A DNA stretch of 64,000 bases from Flavobacterium daemonense (lineage in GTDB: Bacteria > Bacteroidota > Bacteroidia > Flavobacteriales > Flavobacteriaceae), in contig NZ_VJYD01000010.1 in assembly GCF_007341385.1 (NCBI RefSeq), positions 124,001 through 188,000 on the forward strand, read 5' to 3'. The notes beneath the pieces were generated by a model, which saw nothing but the letters and a program-made list of their open reading frames with translations, searched no databases and was not told the origin of the DNA. Below, one piece after another: positions 48,901 through 56,523 of this stretch. The position numbers and the translations under genes were made by a program. Every line of letters starts with the position of its first letter. Positions within the stretch are counted from its first letter, which is position 1.

Positions 48901-51900
48901 CGCATCTTCTGTCATAACAACATCTGAAGGATCGTAGAATGTATATGTTGTATTACCGCTTGTATCAAGCGTAGTAATTGCATTTTTTAAATTAGCGCTT
49001 CCGCACGCAACTAATGGCGATGTTACCGCTAAAGTACTTGAAGTTGCTGGGAAATTAACAACAACTTGCTTCAATGAAGTTGTCGCATTTTCACAACTTG
49101 TTGCATTTTGAACAGTGATATAATAAGTATAATTTGCTCCTGAAGCTAGTCCGTTTATTGTAAGTGCACCAGTTGATGCATCTTTTGAGAAAGAAACACC
49201 TGTTTGACCAGCAACTGTAGTTCCTGTAATTATTTCTTGACTTTTTGATGGATCTGCATAATATTTAAATTGTGCTCCTGTTAAGCCAGAAGTTGGAGGC
49301 AAAACAGCTTTTCCATCACAAGAAGACACTATCGGACTTGCGATCGTAATATCTGCCGCAACTGATAAAGGCAATACCGTTACCGTTACTGGCTGACGAA
49401 CACTATTTGTACACGTTCCACGAACAGCTTCGATATAATATGTTTTTGAAGCAGTTAAAGTGCCTGTGTTTAATGTAGCACTTGTAGCTAAAAGTGTAAC
49501 ACCACTTGCTGCATCGTACCAGTTAATTATATCGCCAGCTGTTGTTGCTGCAGTCAAAGTTGTCCCTGTTCCAGAACAAATTGATGCTGATGCTCCTGTA
49601 ACTGTAGCTTCTTTATAACGATAAGAAGCCCCATAAATATCCAGACTAGTCAGCAATGATGCTAGTCCACCAAGGCGAACTTCAACAGCATCGAAATTAT
49701 TAGCTGCTGCAAAACTAACTTTAAAACGGTCTCCACCTAATAATTGGACATTTACTAAACCTCCAACATTAACTTGATCGGCGTTTGGATTTCCCGCATT
49801 GTAGCTCCTTAAACTTATATAAGACAGTGCATTTACATCGGCAATTCCTCCTGGGATTCCTAATTCAACATCTATTATATCTCCAGCTTTTCCTGGATTA
49901 GAAAAAGATAACGTCTGTTGAATATAATCTCCAAGCAAACCAACCGGTACTGTAAGTCTTGTTGCATTTGTATCGTCTGCATCAACAGAAAAACCAGCAT
50001 CTGCTGACGTACAAGCCAAACAGCCTGTTATTGTTCCTCCACTTGAAATTACTTGCGAATCTGCGCGTAAACAAGAAGTTATTGGAGCTGGCGCCACCAC
50101 TACAACATTTATTGCTGTTCTAGCTGCACTAACACAATTTGTAGCATTTCGTGCTTGAACATAATATGTTTTATCTGCTGTTAATGCTGGACTTGGTGTA
50201 TAACTTGCATTATTTGTCACTAACGCAGTTCCTCCAGTCGCAACGTCGTACCAATCATAAGCAACTCCCGCTACAGGATTTGATACTTGCAAAGTAACAA
50301 CTTGTCCCGAAGGAATAATTACTGTTGAAGATGCTACTGTCGGAGCTGCCGGCAACGGATTAACAGTAATAGAAGCTTGTGCACGTGTTGGACTAGAACA
50401 ACTTCCAATTACAGATTCAACAAAATAATTAGTCGAAGCTGTTAAAGCTGGAGTTGTAAAAGAAGTTCCTGTAAATACTAAATTCCCTCCCGTATCGTAC
50501 CATTTATAAGTTGTTCCGGCAACTGGAGACTGAATGTCTATAGTAGCTGACTGTCCAGAACAAATTACTGCAGAACCACCAGTTAATGCTGGTGCTACTG
50601 GATTGTTAACCGTAATTGGTACCGCAAAACGAACACTGTTTACGCAACCATTTCTAGTTATTTCAGCGTAATATGTCGTATCGGCAGTTAAATTTGGTGT
50701 TGTAAAAGCTGCAGTACCTGCCAGTGAAGTACCACCTGTGGCTGCAGAATACCAATTAACGGTTTCTCCAACAGCAAGGCCTGCAGTTAGTGTTGTATTT
50801 TGTCCGCTGCAAATAACTTTATTTCCAGTAACAGTCGGATCGCCATATCTATAACTTGCTTGATAAATATCTAAACTTGTCAGTGCTGAAACCAAACCAC
50901 CTAAGCGAACTTCTACACGGTCAAAATTTGCACCGGCTGTAATACTTGCTTTAAAACGGTTTCCTCCCAGTAATTGAACACTCACTAAATTATTTATCGA
51001 AGTTCTATCATTATTAAACGTTGCTCCATTATAAGTTGCTAGACTGATATAATTCAAAACGCTTAAATCTAGAACACCGCCTGGTAATTCTAATTCAACA
51101 TCGATAATATCGCCAGCTTTTCCCGGATTATTAAATTGCAAAGTCTGCTGAATCCATCCGTTTATCAAACCAACCGGAACGGTTAAACGCGCTGCAGTTG
51201 TTATATCTCCATCAACAGAATTATTTGGATTTGTACTACTGCATAATAAGCAAACACCATTTACGCTAGTCTGTTGGCTGTTTGCCAATAAGCATCCGCC
51301 TGGCGGCGTATTGACTACGTTTACTGTAATAGGAACTCTTGAAGCACCCACACAACCTCCTGTTGCGCTCTGAGTTTCTACATAATAAGTTTTTGTTGCA
51401 GTTAAAATTGGTGTAGTAAAAGTTGAAGTATTTGTTGCAAGAGCAGTACCGCCGGTTGCAACATCATACCAATTTAGAGTTACTCCAGTTTCAGCTGTCG
51501 TTGCGCTCAAAGTTGCATTTTGTCCTGATTGGATTGTAACGCTTTGTGTTAAAACGGTCGCAACAGCAGGAACAGCATTTGACACGACATCAACACGAGT
51601 TCTTGTAGGGCTTATACAGCTACCAATTACTCCTTCTACATAAAAACTAGTTGTTCCAATAGGAACTGTTGGAGAATATGAATTTCCAGAAGCTAAAATT
51701 GTTCCGCCACTAGCTACCGAATACCAATTGTATGTGGTTCCCGGAATTGGATTAATTAATGATAAAGTCGTTTGCTGAGTCGCACCGCTAGAACATACTG
51801 CCGTCCCCGAAGAACTTATCGCTGGTGCAACAGGATTCGACACATTAATTACAACGGGAACTCGATTATTTCCTTCACAACCACCAGCTCTGCTTATTCC

Positions 51901-52647
51901 AATATAATAAGTAGTATTGGCTGTTAAAGTTGGGGTTGTGTAGCTGTTTCCAGTTGCTAAAGCAGTTGTTGAAGACGCCGAATCATACCATGCTAAAGTT
52001 GTTCCGGCTATTGGCGCAGCAGTTAAAGTCGTTGAAGTACCAGAGCAAATAGTCTGATTTAAGCCCCCAGTTACCGTTGGTTTTGCAAAATCCAAACGAA
52101 CATCATAAATTCTAAGATCTACCAGAAGACTTAAAAGGCCGCCAACTTGAATTTGGATTTGATTGACATCAGCAGTAGCTTTATATCTCAACTCTCCAAC
52201 CGTATTTCCTGAAAGTAAATTTAAATTCAAAAGTGGGCTATTCAAAGCTACACTTGAACCAACATTTACACCAGAAAGTTTTGCCTGAATTGAAACATTA
52301 GACAGCAGTCCAACATCTAGCAAACCGTTTCCTGTACCTAAATAAAGTACAATTTCATCTCCAGCCTTTACAGTCTGATTAAAGGTCATGGTTTCTTCGA
52401 CCATACAACCGAGACCTACAGCGTTCTGAAGATCTGCATAGGTCGTTAGCCCTGGATCATTATCAAAGGCTAACGTAGGATTGTTGACTTGCAAACCTAA
52501 ACACAATAAGCCTCCCAGACTATTTGTTTGCGACACTGGTCGGCAAACAGTCTGAGAAAAAACATTACCACATAATAGGAATAAAAACAACAGTCCTAAT
52601 AATCTCTTCTTAATAAAGAGATCACAAAAAGTAAATTTTTTTTTCAT
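42925..52647 (-). CDS. Giant multidomain surface protein with T9SS type B sorting domain
   Basis: A 3240-residue secreted protein. After a signal peptide (ends GNVFSQ) it has five related jelly-roll-like modules (about 35-190, 450-605, 858-1010, 1363-1520, 1526-1690; motif KAGDxIxxxL, then VxVRxGGL). Ig-like modules with WYD/N-x-A-x-GG and TYY motifs lie between them. Residues about 1981-2940 are 12 tandem repeats of about 80 residues, each with a fixed pair of cysteines (NFCL and NCES). Then come a DUF11-like domain (3028-3148) and the gliding-motility C-terminal sorting domain (about 3150-3240: FTPNNDGSNDLF, YNRYGALVY, LPTGTYFYVID). It is exported by T9SS and probably acts as an adhesin. 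It resembles SprB in plan, not in length. No enzymatic domain was seen. Confidence 0.9.
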   Translation of the reverse strand: MKKKFTFCDLFIKKRLLGLLFLFLLCGNVFSQTVCRPVSQTNSLGGLLCLGLQVNNPTLAFDNDPGLTTYADLQNAVGLGCMVEETMTFNQTVKAGDEIVLYLGTGNGLLDVGLLSNVSIQAKLSGVNVGSSVALNSPLLNLNLLSGNTVGELRYKATADVNQIQIQVGGLLSLLVDLRIYDVRLDFAKPTVTGGLNQTICSGTSTTLTAAPIAGTTLAWYDSASSTTALATGNSYTTPTLTANTTYYIGISRAGGCEGNNRVPVVINVSNPVAPAISSSGTAVCSSGATQQTTLSLINPIPGTTYNWYSVASGGTILASGNSYSPTVPIGTTSFYVEGVIGSCISPTRTRVDVVSNAVPAVATVLTQSVTIQSGQNATLSATTAETGVTLNWYDVATGGTALATNTSTFTTPILTATKTYYVETQSATGGCVGASRVPITVNVVNTPPGGCLLANSQQTSVNGVCLLCSSTNPNNSVDGDITTAARLTVPVGLINGWIQQTLQFNNPGKAGDIIDVELELPGGVLDLSVLNYISLATYNGATFNNDRTSINNLVSVQLLGGNRFKASITAGANFDRVEVRLGGLVSALTSLDIYQASYRYGDPTVTGNKVICSGQNTTLTAGLAVGETVNWYSAATGGTSLAGTAAFTTPNLTADTTYYAEITRNGCVNSVRFAVPITVNNPVAPALTGGSAVICSGQSATIDIQSPVAGTTYKWYDTGGNLVFTGTSFTTPALTASTNYFVESVIGSCSSPTRAQASITVNPLPAAPTVASSTVIIPSGQVVTLQVSNPVAGVAYDWYDVATGGTALVTNNASYTPSPALTADKTYYVQARNATNCVSAARTAINVVVVAPAPITSCLRADSQVISSGGTITGCLACTSADAGFSVDADDTNATRLTVPVGLLGDYIQQTLSFSNPGKAGDIIDVELGIPGGIADVNALSYISLRSYNAGNPNADQVNVGGLVNVQLLGGDRFKVSFAAANNFDAVEVRLGGLASLLTSLDIYGASYRYKEATVTGASASICSGTGTTLTAATTAGDIINWYDAASGVTLLATSATLNTGTLTASKTYYIEAVRGTCTNSVRQPVTVTVLPLSVAADITIASPIVSSCDGKAVLPPTSGLTGAQFKYYADPSKSQEIITGTTVAGQTGVSFSKDASTGALTINGLASGANYTYYITVQNATSCENATTSLKQVVVNFPATSSTLAVTSPLVACGSANLKNAITTLDTSGNTTYTFYDPSDVVMTEDAAMNITISGAYSIQAQRNGDDCPSAKQPVTVTVNPLPSLTVDPAQSVAQGSNVTLNATSNGTMAWYDPKGVALAGPPFTTGPLNVPGIYTYTVVSTLGGCSVTGTLSINVKDPDNCQSLTQRVYANAQNWSTIVTGTVSNEANAVDGNPQTFSTITTGVGLLGVGTTTQNLTWSANIAKGTPVTVKLGSEYSGLGVAQGVSVIGTKGGVDIGTMQSVSGALLNVLPGDNAYEFTFVPSNAAGPQDYDGIRIISGAVLSVAQNTKVYEAYYNKSVSTVACTPGDIQDIFYGTTDLGLPVGALTSTVGVSDAWNVADNDVTTYATMYSGVGALAAADLTVQFKTPSVVSDTLRIVISKPGTLLNVNLLTGFTIQRYLGNVAVGAPIQNTSTLLSLKLLSANTMAMVLVSSPTESYDRVRIRFGGVAGVLEFLRVHTVERVANTSVIDGDPTNKVAVCPGSGVTLKIPEEACSTYVWYDAPTGGSIVANGPTYTVPATLAAGIYKYYVQPVRYNCEAMTRGEVTVEVKASSPENLLTDITLNGAASTTICAPTGTVTLATTLNTTGTITNPVYHWYKFDGTTSQPVPGETVSSLTITGLMPGTYTYFVGFSSDENCETAEANRKQITFTILRPSDQNDLSVADVTVCHDLAASLTPAAPALTNPVFTWYHDANKTQPIANGDTNGTITYAINSSGVLTVSGLTLAMGPVSYYVAVSSDTTCENLAGTLQEGTITLTDPGTPTTTNTTQDFCLIDAPTVANIQVNEANIVWYSAATGGTVIAPATALASGTYYAAIKDPSTNCESSVRLAVAVRVNDPGIPSITNTDQKFCVVDAPTFASIQVSTANPANVVWYTALTGGTIIPSATPLTTGVYYATIHDPVTNCESAQRLAVTISVTDPGTPTTNNATQNFCLITAPTVASIQVNETNVVWYNAATGGTAIASTTALTSGNYYAALKDPTTNCESSVRLLVAVTVNDPGTPTTNNATQNFCLIDAPTVANIQINAPAVGNIVWYNAATGGTAIASTAALTSGSYFAAIFDPATNCESAARLQIVINVSDPGTPTTNNATQNFCLIDAPTIANIQVNAPAVGNIVWYNAATGGTAIASATALTTGSYYAVIFDPATNCESASRLAIAITVTDPGTPTTNNAAQNFCLITAPTVASIQVNETNVVWYNAATGGTAIASTAALTSSNYYAALKDPITNCESSVRLLVAVTVNDPGTPTTNNATQNFCLIDAPTIANIQINAPAVGNIVWYNAATGGTAITSTTALTSGSYFAAIFDPATNCESATRLQIVIKVSDPGTPTTSNATQNFCLVNAPTFANIQVNEANVVWYNAQTGGTAIASTTALTSGTYFGAIKDPVTNCESATRLQVAVTVTNPATPTTTNNAQVFCSGNAPTVASIQVNEANVVWYNTAIGGTAIASTTALTSGTYYGAIKDPATGCESSVRLLVNVTVGKTINPTTNNASQNFCSTAAPTIASIQVNESNVTWFSTATGGTAIPSTTALTSGVYYGNIVDAATGCESSTRLQVTVTVTTPSPTPTTNNATQNFCTLNSPTVANIQVNEANVVWYSTATGGTAIPAATALTTGTYYGAVSSAIGCENPVRLAVVVNVNTPGVITTPRTTQTFCLSKLPTLANILVNEPNVVWYSTATGGTPLAANTQLTAGTYYAAALANTTNGCEGATRLGVTIAFENDALVPITSTDDTPCVFQGVTYSVANGKSNYVWSVTNGTIVSGGGTNDGNVTISWSDIGAGQVKVTYINTCDETTTKTLNVTVATCSDLTITNTVSNPNPNFGEQITFTVTVNNVGQGNFINTLVSDLLPNGYDLVSSSTTGGTFDPATQLWTIPTLNAGQSLVLTIVAEVLHGTDYLSVATIEISTPLDISAANNTASVSVEPICLTVYNEFTPNNDGSNDLFRIDCIESYPNNELKVYNRYGALVYSKQHYENDWNGTANVSGVISRGDMLPTGTYFYVIDIGDGTVKKGWLSIMR
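43830..46708 (-). repeat. Twelve tandem repeats of 237-246 nt inside the giant gene
   Basis: Each unit encodes the pattern DPGTPTT, NFC, P-T-x-A-x-IQVN, VVWY, GGT-x-IA, LTSGxYY, NCES, RL and a short strand. Units 4, 5, 7 carry a three-residue longer link (NAPAVGN instead of NE(A/T)N). Units 3-4 (46221-45739) and 6-7 (45492-45009) are near copies of each other at a period of about 729 nt, pointing to a three-unit duplication. Outer units (1-2, 9-12) are more diverged. Confidence 0.85.
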
Positions 52648-53446
52648 AATTTGGAAGATTAGAAAATGGACAATAAAATACCTGTTGCGATAAGCACGTA
52701 TGCTTAGGCAATTTTAAAAAACATTAATACTTAAACAGTTAAAACGAAATTTAAAATATTTGGGGCCGAACTTTAAATCTTCATTTCAGTAAAAAAAATT
52801 AAATTGTGCTCTACTTTTTACGTAAAGCAAAGAGTGCTTTTACCCGTCACGAATAAAATCCCTCAAAACTTTTAGGAAATACTGATCTAGACCAATCTTC
52901 CTCACGAAGTGATTTGTTTGATAGTTAATTTTCATAAAAGAAAATTTAAACGTTATGTAAAGGGGAATTAAAAAATACTTTACCGATTCAATATCCAACG
53001 AAAGCTGATTAGACTTTATTAGACTTTTATTAGTGATACTAAAATTGAAACAGCGTTACAACTGAGTTATCGTCTTTAGTAAAATACCAAATACGATAAA
53101 GCATTACTTATTAAACAACCCGTCGACAGGGTTGTGCAAATAAAATAATACAATAATTATATTGTGGGAATAAGTTTAAAATTGGTTTCAAAGAAATTTG
53201 AACAAAAGATCTAAACGCATTAAATAAGCTAAAAAATAAAATAAAAATAACTTGAACACTTAATGCAAACTTGATAATGAGAGTAATTGTCAATTCCATA
53301 TGTAAACAAATTAAGTTACTTAAAAAAAAAAACTGAATAATATCCTGATCATTCAAAAACCAAAACATTAAACAAAACAAAGATTAGAAAACCAAAAAAA
53401 GAGACTTTATTAAGAAATCAGATTATTTTGTTTAACATTTACATAT

Positions 53447-53477
53447 CAAAAATATAGAAAATAAAAACAAAAAACAA
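53447..53477 (-). promoter_or_regulatory. Possible promoter of the giant-adhesin cluster
   Basis: TATTTTTG (53447-53454, minus strand) with TTG 20 nt upstream (53475-53477). It is the best match upstream of the gene, but it would imply a leader of about 790 nt. In DNA this AT-rich, chance matches are common. Confidence 0.35.
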
Positions 53478-53807
53478 CCTAACATTTTTATTTTTTTAAG
53501 TTAAACAAACAGCAAAAAGACCGTAAAACAGCTAAAACATAGGAAAAAACCGCGTTTTTAATCTAGGAAACCAATATCATAAGCTATGTAAAAATAACAT
53601 TGCACATATGTTAAATTTTAATATTGAAGGTATAAACTTACAAAAAACACATGTTAATCAATTGAATTTTAACATAAAAGCAAATGAAAGGCGCAAAAAG
53701 CACATTTTCACATCAAAAAACATAAATTTATGAGAATTCCAAAATAAACGCGTAAAACTACTTGCTTGAAACAAAAATAAAGATTAAACAAATGTTAAAA
53801 AAATTAA

Positions 53808-53847
53808 AAAAGGTTAAACAATACAAATTAGTATTGTTTAACCTTTT
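53808..53847 (-). terminator. Terminator of rpsF-rplI-DUF6495 operon
   Basis: A perfect 17-bp stem (53808-53824 with 53831-53847, core GGTTAAACAATAC) with a 6-nt loop, followed on the minus strand by T-rich sequence, 31 bp after the DUF6495 stop. Confidence 0.9.
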
Positions 53848-53878
53848 ACATTATTATAAACTAAAAAAATTGCTTTAT

Positions 53879-54352
53879 TTATGACTCAATTATACTATTG
53901 ATCTGTTTAAACAATTGTCCATCACTTAAAAAAGCACCTTGTTGAATTAATTCAAAAATTGAAGCATTACGATCCTCAGTAAACACTTTCTTGCCTACTT
54001 TCATTTCAATGGTTTCAGTAAACATATTTTCGCTCAACCACTGCAAACCTTCTTGCGTTAAAAAATCAGTCTCAGGAACTAAAGATTTTAAGACTATAGA
54101 TTGGACATGCGTTTCAAAACATTGAAACAAGAAAATGTGGTTTTTAGAAAAATGTTCCAAAAATTCAGCTCTAGTCAAAACACCTTCCCAAATCAAATCA
54201 GAAAAAACATCTAATTCCTGCTCAGCAACTTCAGGCTTGTTTATTTTCAAAGAATCCCATTCTGCCTTATCAATTGCCTGCGTCGCTAAAAAGCTGGCAA
54301 ATTCAGCATGCAATTCGTCAAATTGCTCTTTTGTTAATCTTGCGTATTTCAT
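53879..54352 (-). CDS. DUF6495 family protein
   Basis: A 157-residue soluble, acidic, mostly helical protein (MKYARLTKEQFDELHAEFAS, FLATQAIDKAEWD, QELDVFSDLIWEGVLTRAEF, WLSENMFTETIEMKVGKKVF). I recognise it as the flavobacterial DUF6495 type, usually found next to rplI; function unknown. It is last in the ribosomal gene series but is set apart by a terminator and a long inverted repeat whose outermost arm overlaps its start codon. Confidence 0.75.
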   Translation of the reverse strand: MKYARLTKEQFDELHAEFASFLATQAIDKAEWDSLKINKPEVAEQELDVFSDLIWEGVLTRAEFLEHFSKNHIFLFQCFETHVQSIVLKSLVPETDFLTQEGLQWLSENMFTETIEMKVGKKVFTEDRNASIFELIQQGAFLSDGQLFKQINSIIES

Positions 54353-54438
54353 GTCATTGCGAGGAACGAAGCAATCTCGTTCCTATGTTTATTAAAAATT
54401 AAAAAATGATGAGATTGCTTCGTTCCTCGCAATGACAT
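54351..54438. repeat. Perfect 28-bp inverted repeat, CATTGCGAGGAACGAAG type
   Basis: Arms 54351-54378 and 54411-54438 are perfect complements with a 32-nt loop. The core TTGCGAGGAACGAAGCAATC is a word seen in interspersed repeats of many bacteria. The first arm overlaps the DUF6495 start codon by two bases, so this mRNA would fold around its own start. Confidence 0.9.
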
Positions 54439-54446
54439 CAAAACAA

Positions 54447-54474
54447 AAAAATCCCGATTCTCATCGGGATTTTT
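54447..54474 (-). terminator. Terminator after rplI
   Basis: AAAAATCCCGAT and ATCGGGATTTTT form a perfect 12-bp stem with a TCTC loop, 18 bp after the rplI stop codon. Confidence 0.88.
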
Positions 54475-54492
54475 ATATAGTATTTAAAACTA

Positions 54493-54933
54493 TTACTTTT
54501 CAGCAACAATTTCGTAAGCTAATTCAACGATTACATCTCTGTGTAAACGAACTGTAGCATTGTATTTTCCTAAACGTTTTACAACACCGCTAGTGATGAA
54601 TTTTCTATCGATAGCATTACCAGATTTCTCCAAAGCTTCAGCAATATCGATGTTTGTGATAGAACCAAAAAGCTTCTCTCCACCAGCTTTAGCTGTAAGT
54701 TTAATCTCAAGAGCTTTAATAGTTTCAGCTAAAGCTTTAGCATCAGCAACAATTTTAGCTTCTTTGTGTGCTCTTTGTTTTAGGTTTTCAGCTAAAACTT
54801 TTTTAGCAGAAGGAGTTGCTAAAACTGCAAATCCTTGAGGAATTAAAAAGTTACGACCGTAACCAGGTTTTACAGATACTACATCATCTTTAAATCCTAA
54901 GTTTTGAACGTCTTGTTTTAAAATAAGTTCCAT
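54493..54933 (-). CDS. rplI: 50S ribosomal protein L9
   Basis: A 146-residue L9. The N-terminal rRNA-binding domain (MELILKQDVQNLGFKDDVV, SVKPGYGRNFLIPQGFAVLA) is joined by the long connecting helix to the C-terminal domain (GGEKLFGSITNIDIAEALE). It follows rpsR with a 66-bp gap and ends at a strong terminator. Confidence 0.97.
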   Translation of the reverse strand: MELILKQDVQNLGFKDDVVSVKPGYGRNFLIPQGFAVLATPSAKKVLAENLKQRAHKEAKIVADAKALAETIKALEIKLTAKAGGEKLFGSITNIDIAEALEKSGNAIDRKFITSGVVKRLGKYNATVRLHRDVIVELAYEIVAEK

Positions 54934-54999
54934 GTTGTTGTCCTTATATTTTAGAAGTTAGGTTCTGCTTGCACAGAAACCAGCGACTAGAGTTTTTAA

Positions 55000-55296
55000 T
55001 TATTTTAATAAATCGGCCACGTATGGCATTAAAGCTAAGTGACGAGCTCTTTTTACAGCTACAGAAACTTTTCTTTGGTATTTTAATGAAGTTCCAGTTA
55101 AACGACGAGGAAGAATTTTTCCTTGCTCATTAACGAATTTCAATAAGAAATCAGCATCTTTATAATCGATATATTTGATTCCTGATTTTTTGAAACGGCA
55201 ATACTTTTTAGTTTTGTTAGTTTCAATGTTTAAAGGCGTTAAATATCTGATATCTCCGTCTTTTTTTCCTTTTGCAGATTGCTCTATTGTAGACAT
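55000..55296 (-). CDS. rpsR: 30S ribosomal protein S18
   Basis: A 98-residue S18. The core [40 protein letters not shown] and [20 protein letters not shown] are standard. The N-terminal extension ([19 protein letters not shown]) is longer than in E. coli, as usual for Bacteroidetes. It starts 5 bp after rpsF. Confidence 0.97.
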
Positions 55297-55301
55297 AATA
55301 A

Positions 55302-55643
55302 TTAAGCTTTAGTAGATTTTAATTTTGCTCTTCTTCTTTCCGCCCATGAAATAGCATGCTTGTCCAAACTTACAGTTAAGAAACGCATAACTCTTTCGTC
55401 ACGTCTAAATTCAGTTTCAAAAGCTACAAGAACTTCTCCAGCTACTTTGAATTCGAATAAATGGTAAAAACCACTTTTTTTGTTTTGGATTTCGTAAGCC
55501 ATTTTTTTAAGACCCCAATCCTCTTTCGATACCATTTCAGCTCCTCTACTAGTAAGAAATTCTTCAAATTTCGTTACTGTTTCCTTCACCTGAACCTCAG
55601 ATAAAACGGGATTTAAAATGAAAACAGTTTCATAATGATTCAT
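55302..55643 (-). CDS. rpsF: 30S ribosomal protein S6
   Basis: A 113-residue S6: [40 protein letters not shown] and [19 protein letters not shown] are standard. First gene of the rpsF-rpsR-rplI operon; S6 and S18 bind each other in the small subunit. The leader is about 28 nt. Regulation by an S6:S18-binding leader is known elsewhere, but no such structure was recognised here. Confidence 0.97.
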   Translation of the reverse strand: MNHYETVFILNPVLSEVQVKETVTKFEEFLTSRGAEMVSKEDWGLKKMAYEIQNKKSGFYHLFEFKVAGEVLVAFETEFRRDERVMRFLTVSLDKHAISWAERRRAKLKSTKA

Positions 55644-55675
55644 AAATACGATATTTATTTGTTAAAATTGGGTGC

Positions 55676-55705
55676 AAAAGTAATCATAAAATTTAAATAA
55701 ACAAC
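55676..55705 (-). promoter_or_regulatory. Promoter of rpsF operon
   Basis: TACTTTTG (55676-55683, minus strand) followed by CACCC, with TTG exactly 19 nt upstream (55703-55705). One of the best matches to the flavobacterial consensus in the window. Confidence 0.75.
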
Positions 55706-55821
55706 ACATTTTTGCTTTTATTCGTCATACTGCAAAAAATATATGCTCAGTTTAGGTTTTTTTACAAAAAAAATAATACTTTTACTAATGCTATCCTGAA
55801 TTTATTCTAAATTTAAATGTT

Positions 55822-56520
55822 ATGAAACTAAACTGTGTTGTTGTAGATGATAGTTCTATACAGAGGACAATTATTGCAAAATTAGTTAATAATCACCCAG
55901 GTTTGCACTTAATCGGGGATTTTTCTAATGCAATAGAAGCAAAAAGCTGTATCTCTTTAAATAATATCGATTTAATATTTCTTGATATTGAAATGCCTGT
56001 TATTAACGGTTTTGACTTCCTTGACGGACTAAAATCAAAACCGCAGATTATATTTATTACTTCTAAAGCTGAGTATGCCTTAAAAGCTTTTGACTATGAC
56101 GCTACCGATTATCTGCAAAAACCAATTGCAGTGGATCGATTCAATGCTTCGGTCAAAAGAGCAATCGATATGCATTTGCTTAAAAAAGAAGTAAAAGAAG
56201 AAGAAGGCGAACATATTTTCATCAAAAGCAACCTTAAAAAACTTAAAATCTTTACTGCTAAAATCAAATGGATTGAAGCTTTTGGAGATTATGTAAGAGT
56301 GGTTACTGAAGATGACAGCAATTTGGTTCTATCAACAATGAAGTCTTTTGAAAACGATTTGTCAAAAGACAAATTTATTCGTGTGCATAAATCATATATC
56401 ATCAATATCGACAAGGTAGAGCGCTTTAACAGTAAATTTGCCGAAATTGGAATTACAAAAATTCCGCTTAGCCGAAACAAAAAAGAAGATTTAGTTAAAG
56501 CATTGTCAACTTCATCTTAG
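55822..56520 (+). CDS. LytTR-family response regulator
   Basis: A 232-residue regulator. The receiver part has VVVDDSS, phosphorylated Asp55 in LIFLDIEMPVINGFDFL, Thr80 and Lys100 (DYLQKP). The C-terminal LytTR DNA-binding part has IFIKSNLKKLKIFTAKIKWI, EAFGDYVRVV and FIRVHKSYIINIDKVERF. LytTR regulators normally pair with a 5TM or 7TM histidine kinase, but none is adjacent. It stands divergent from rpsF and converges on priA with a 3-bp gap between stop codons. Confidence 0.9.
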   Translation: MKLNCVVVDDSSIQRTIIAKLVNNHPGLHLIGDFSNAIEAKSCISLNNIDLIFLDIEMPVINGFDFLDGLKSKPQIIFITSKAEYALKAFDYDATDYLQKPIAVDRFNASVKRAIDMHLLKKEVKEEEGEHIFIKSNLKKLKIFTAKIKWIEAFGDYVRVVTEDDSNLVLSTMKSFENDLSKDKFIRVHKSYIINIDKVERFNSKFAEIGITKIPLSRNKKEDLVKALSTSS

Positions 56521-56523
56521 GAT

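Larger units (their letters stand above)
52648..53878. other. 1231-bp AT-rich stretch without a convincing gene
   Basis: No believable coding frame: the longest (53111-53380, minus) starts at TTG, is very rich in Phe/Ile/Leu and matches nothing I know. It contains TTAGACTTTAT tandem words (53010-53033), a promoter-like site at 53447-53477 and the DUF6495 terminator at 53808-53847. The part from 52648 to about 53440 may be the untranslated leader of the giant gene. Confidence 0.6.

Noticed and set aside
42925..52647. Giant gene is SprB itself
   Set aside because: At 3240 residues it is about half the length of SprB, and the sprC/sprD genes that accompany sprB are not present.
53111..53380. 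89-codon minus-strand frame in the large gap
   Set aside because: TTG start, extreme Phe/Ile/Leu content expected from AT-rich noncoding DNA, no family resemblance.
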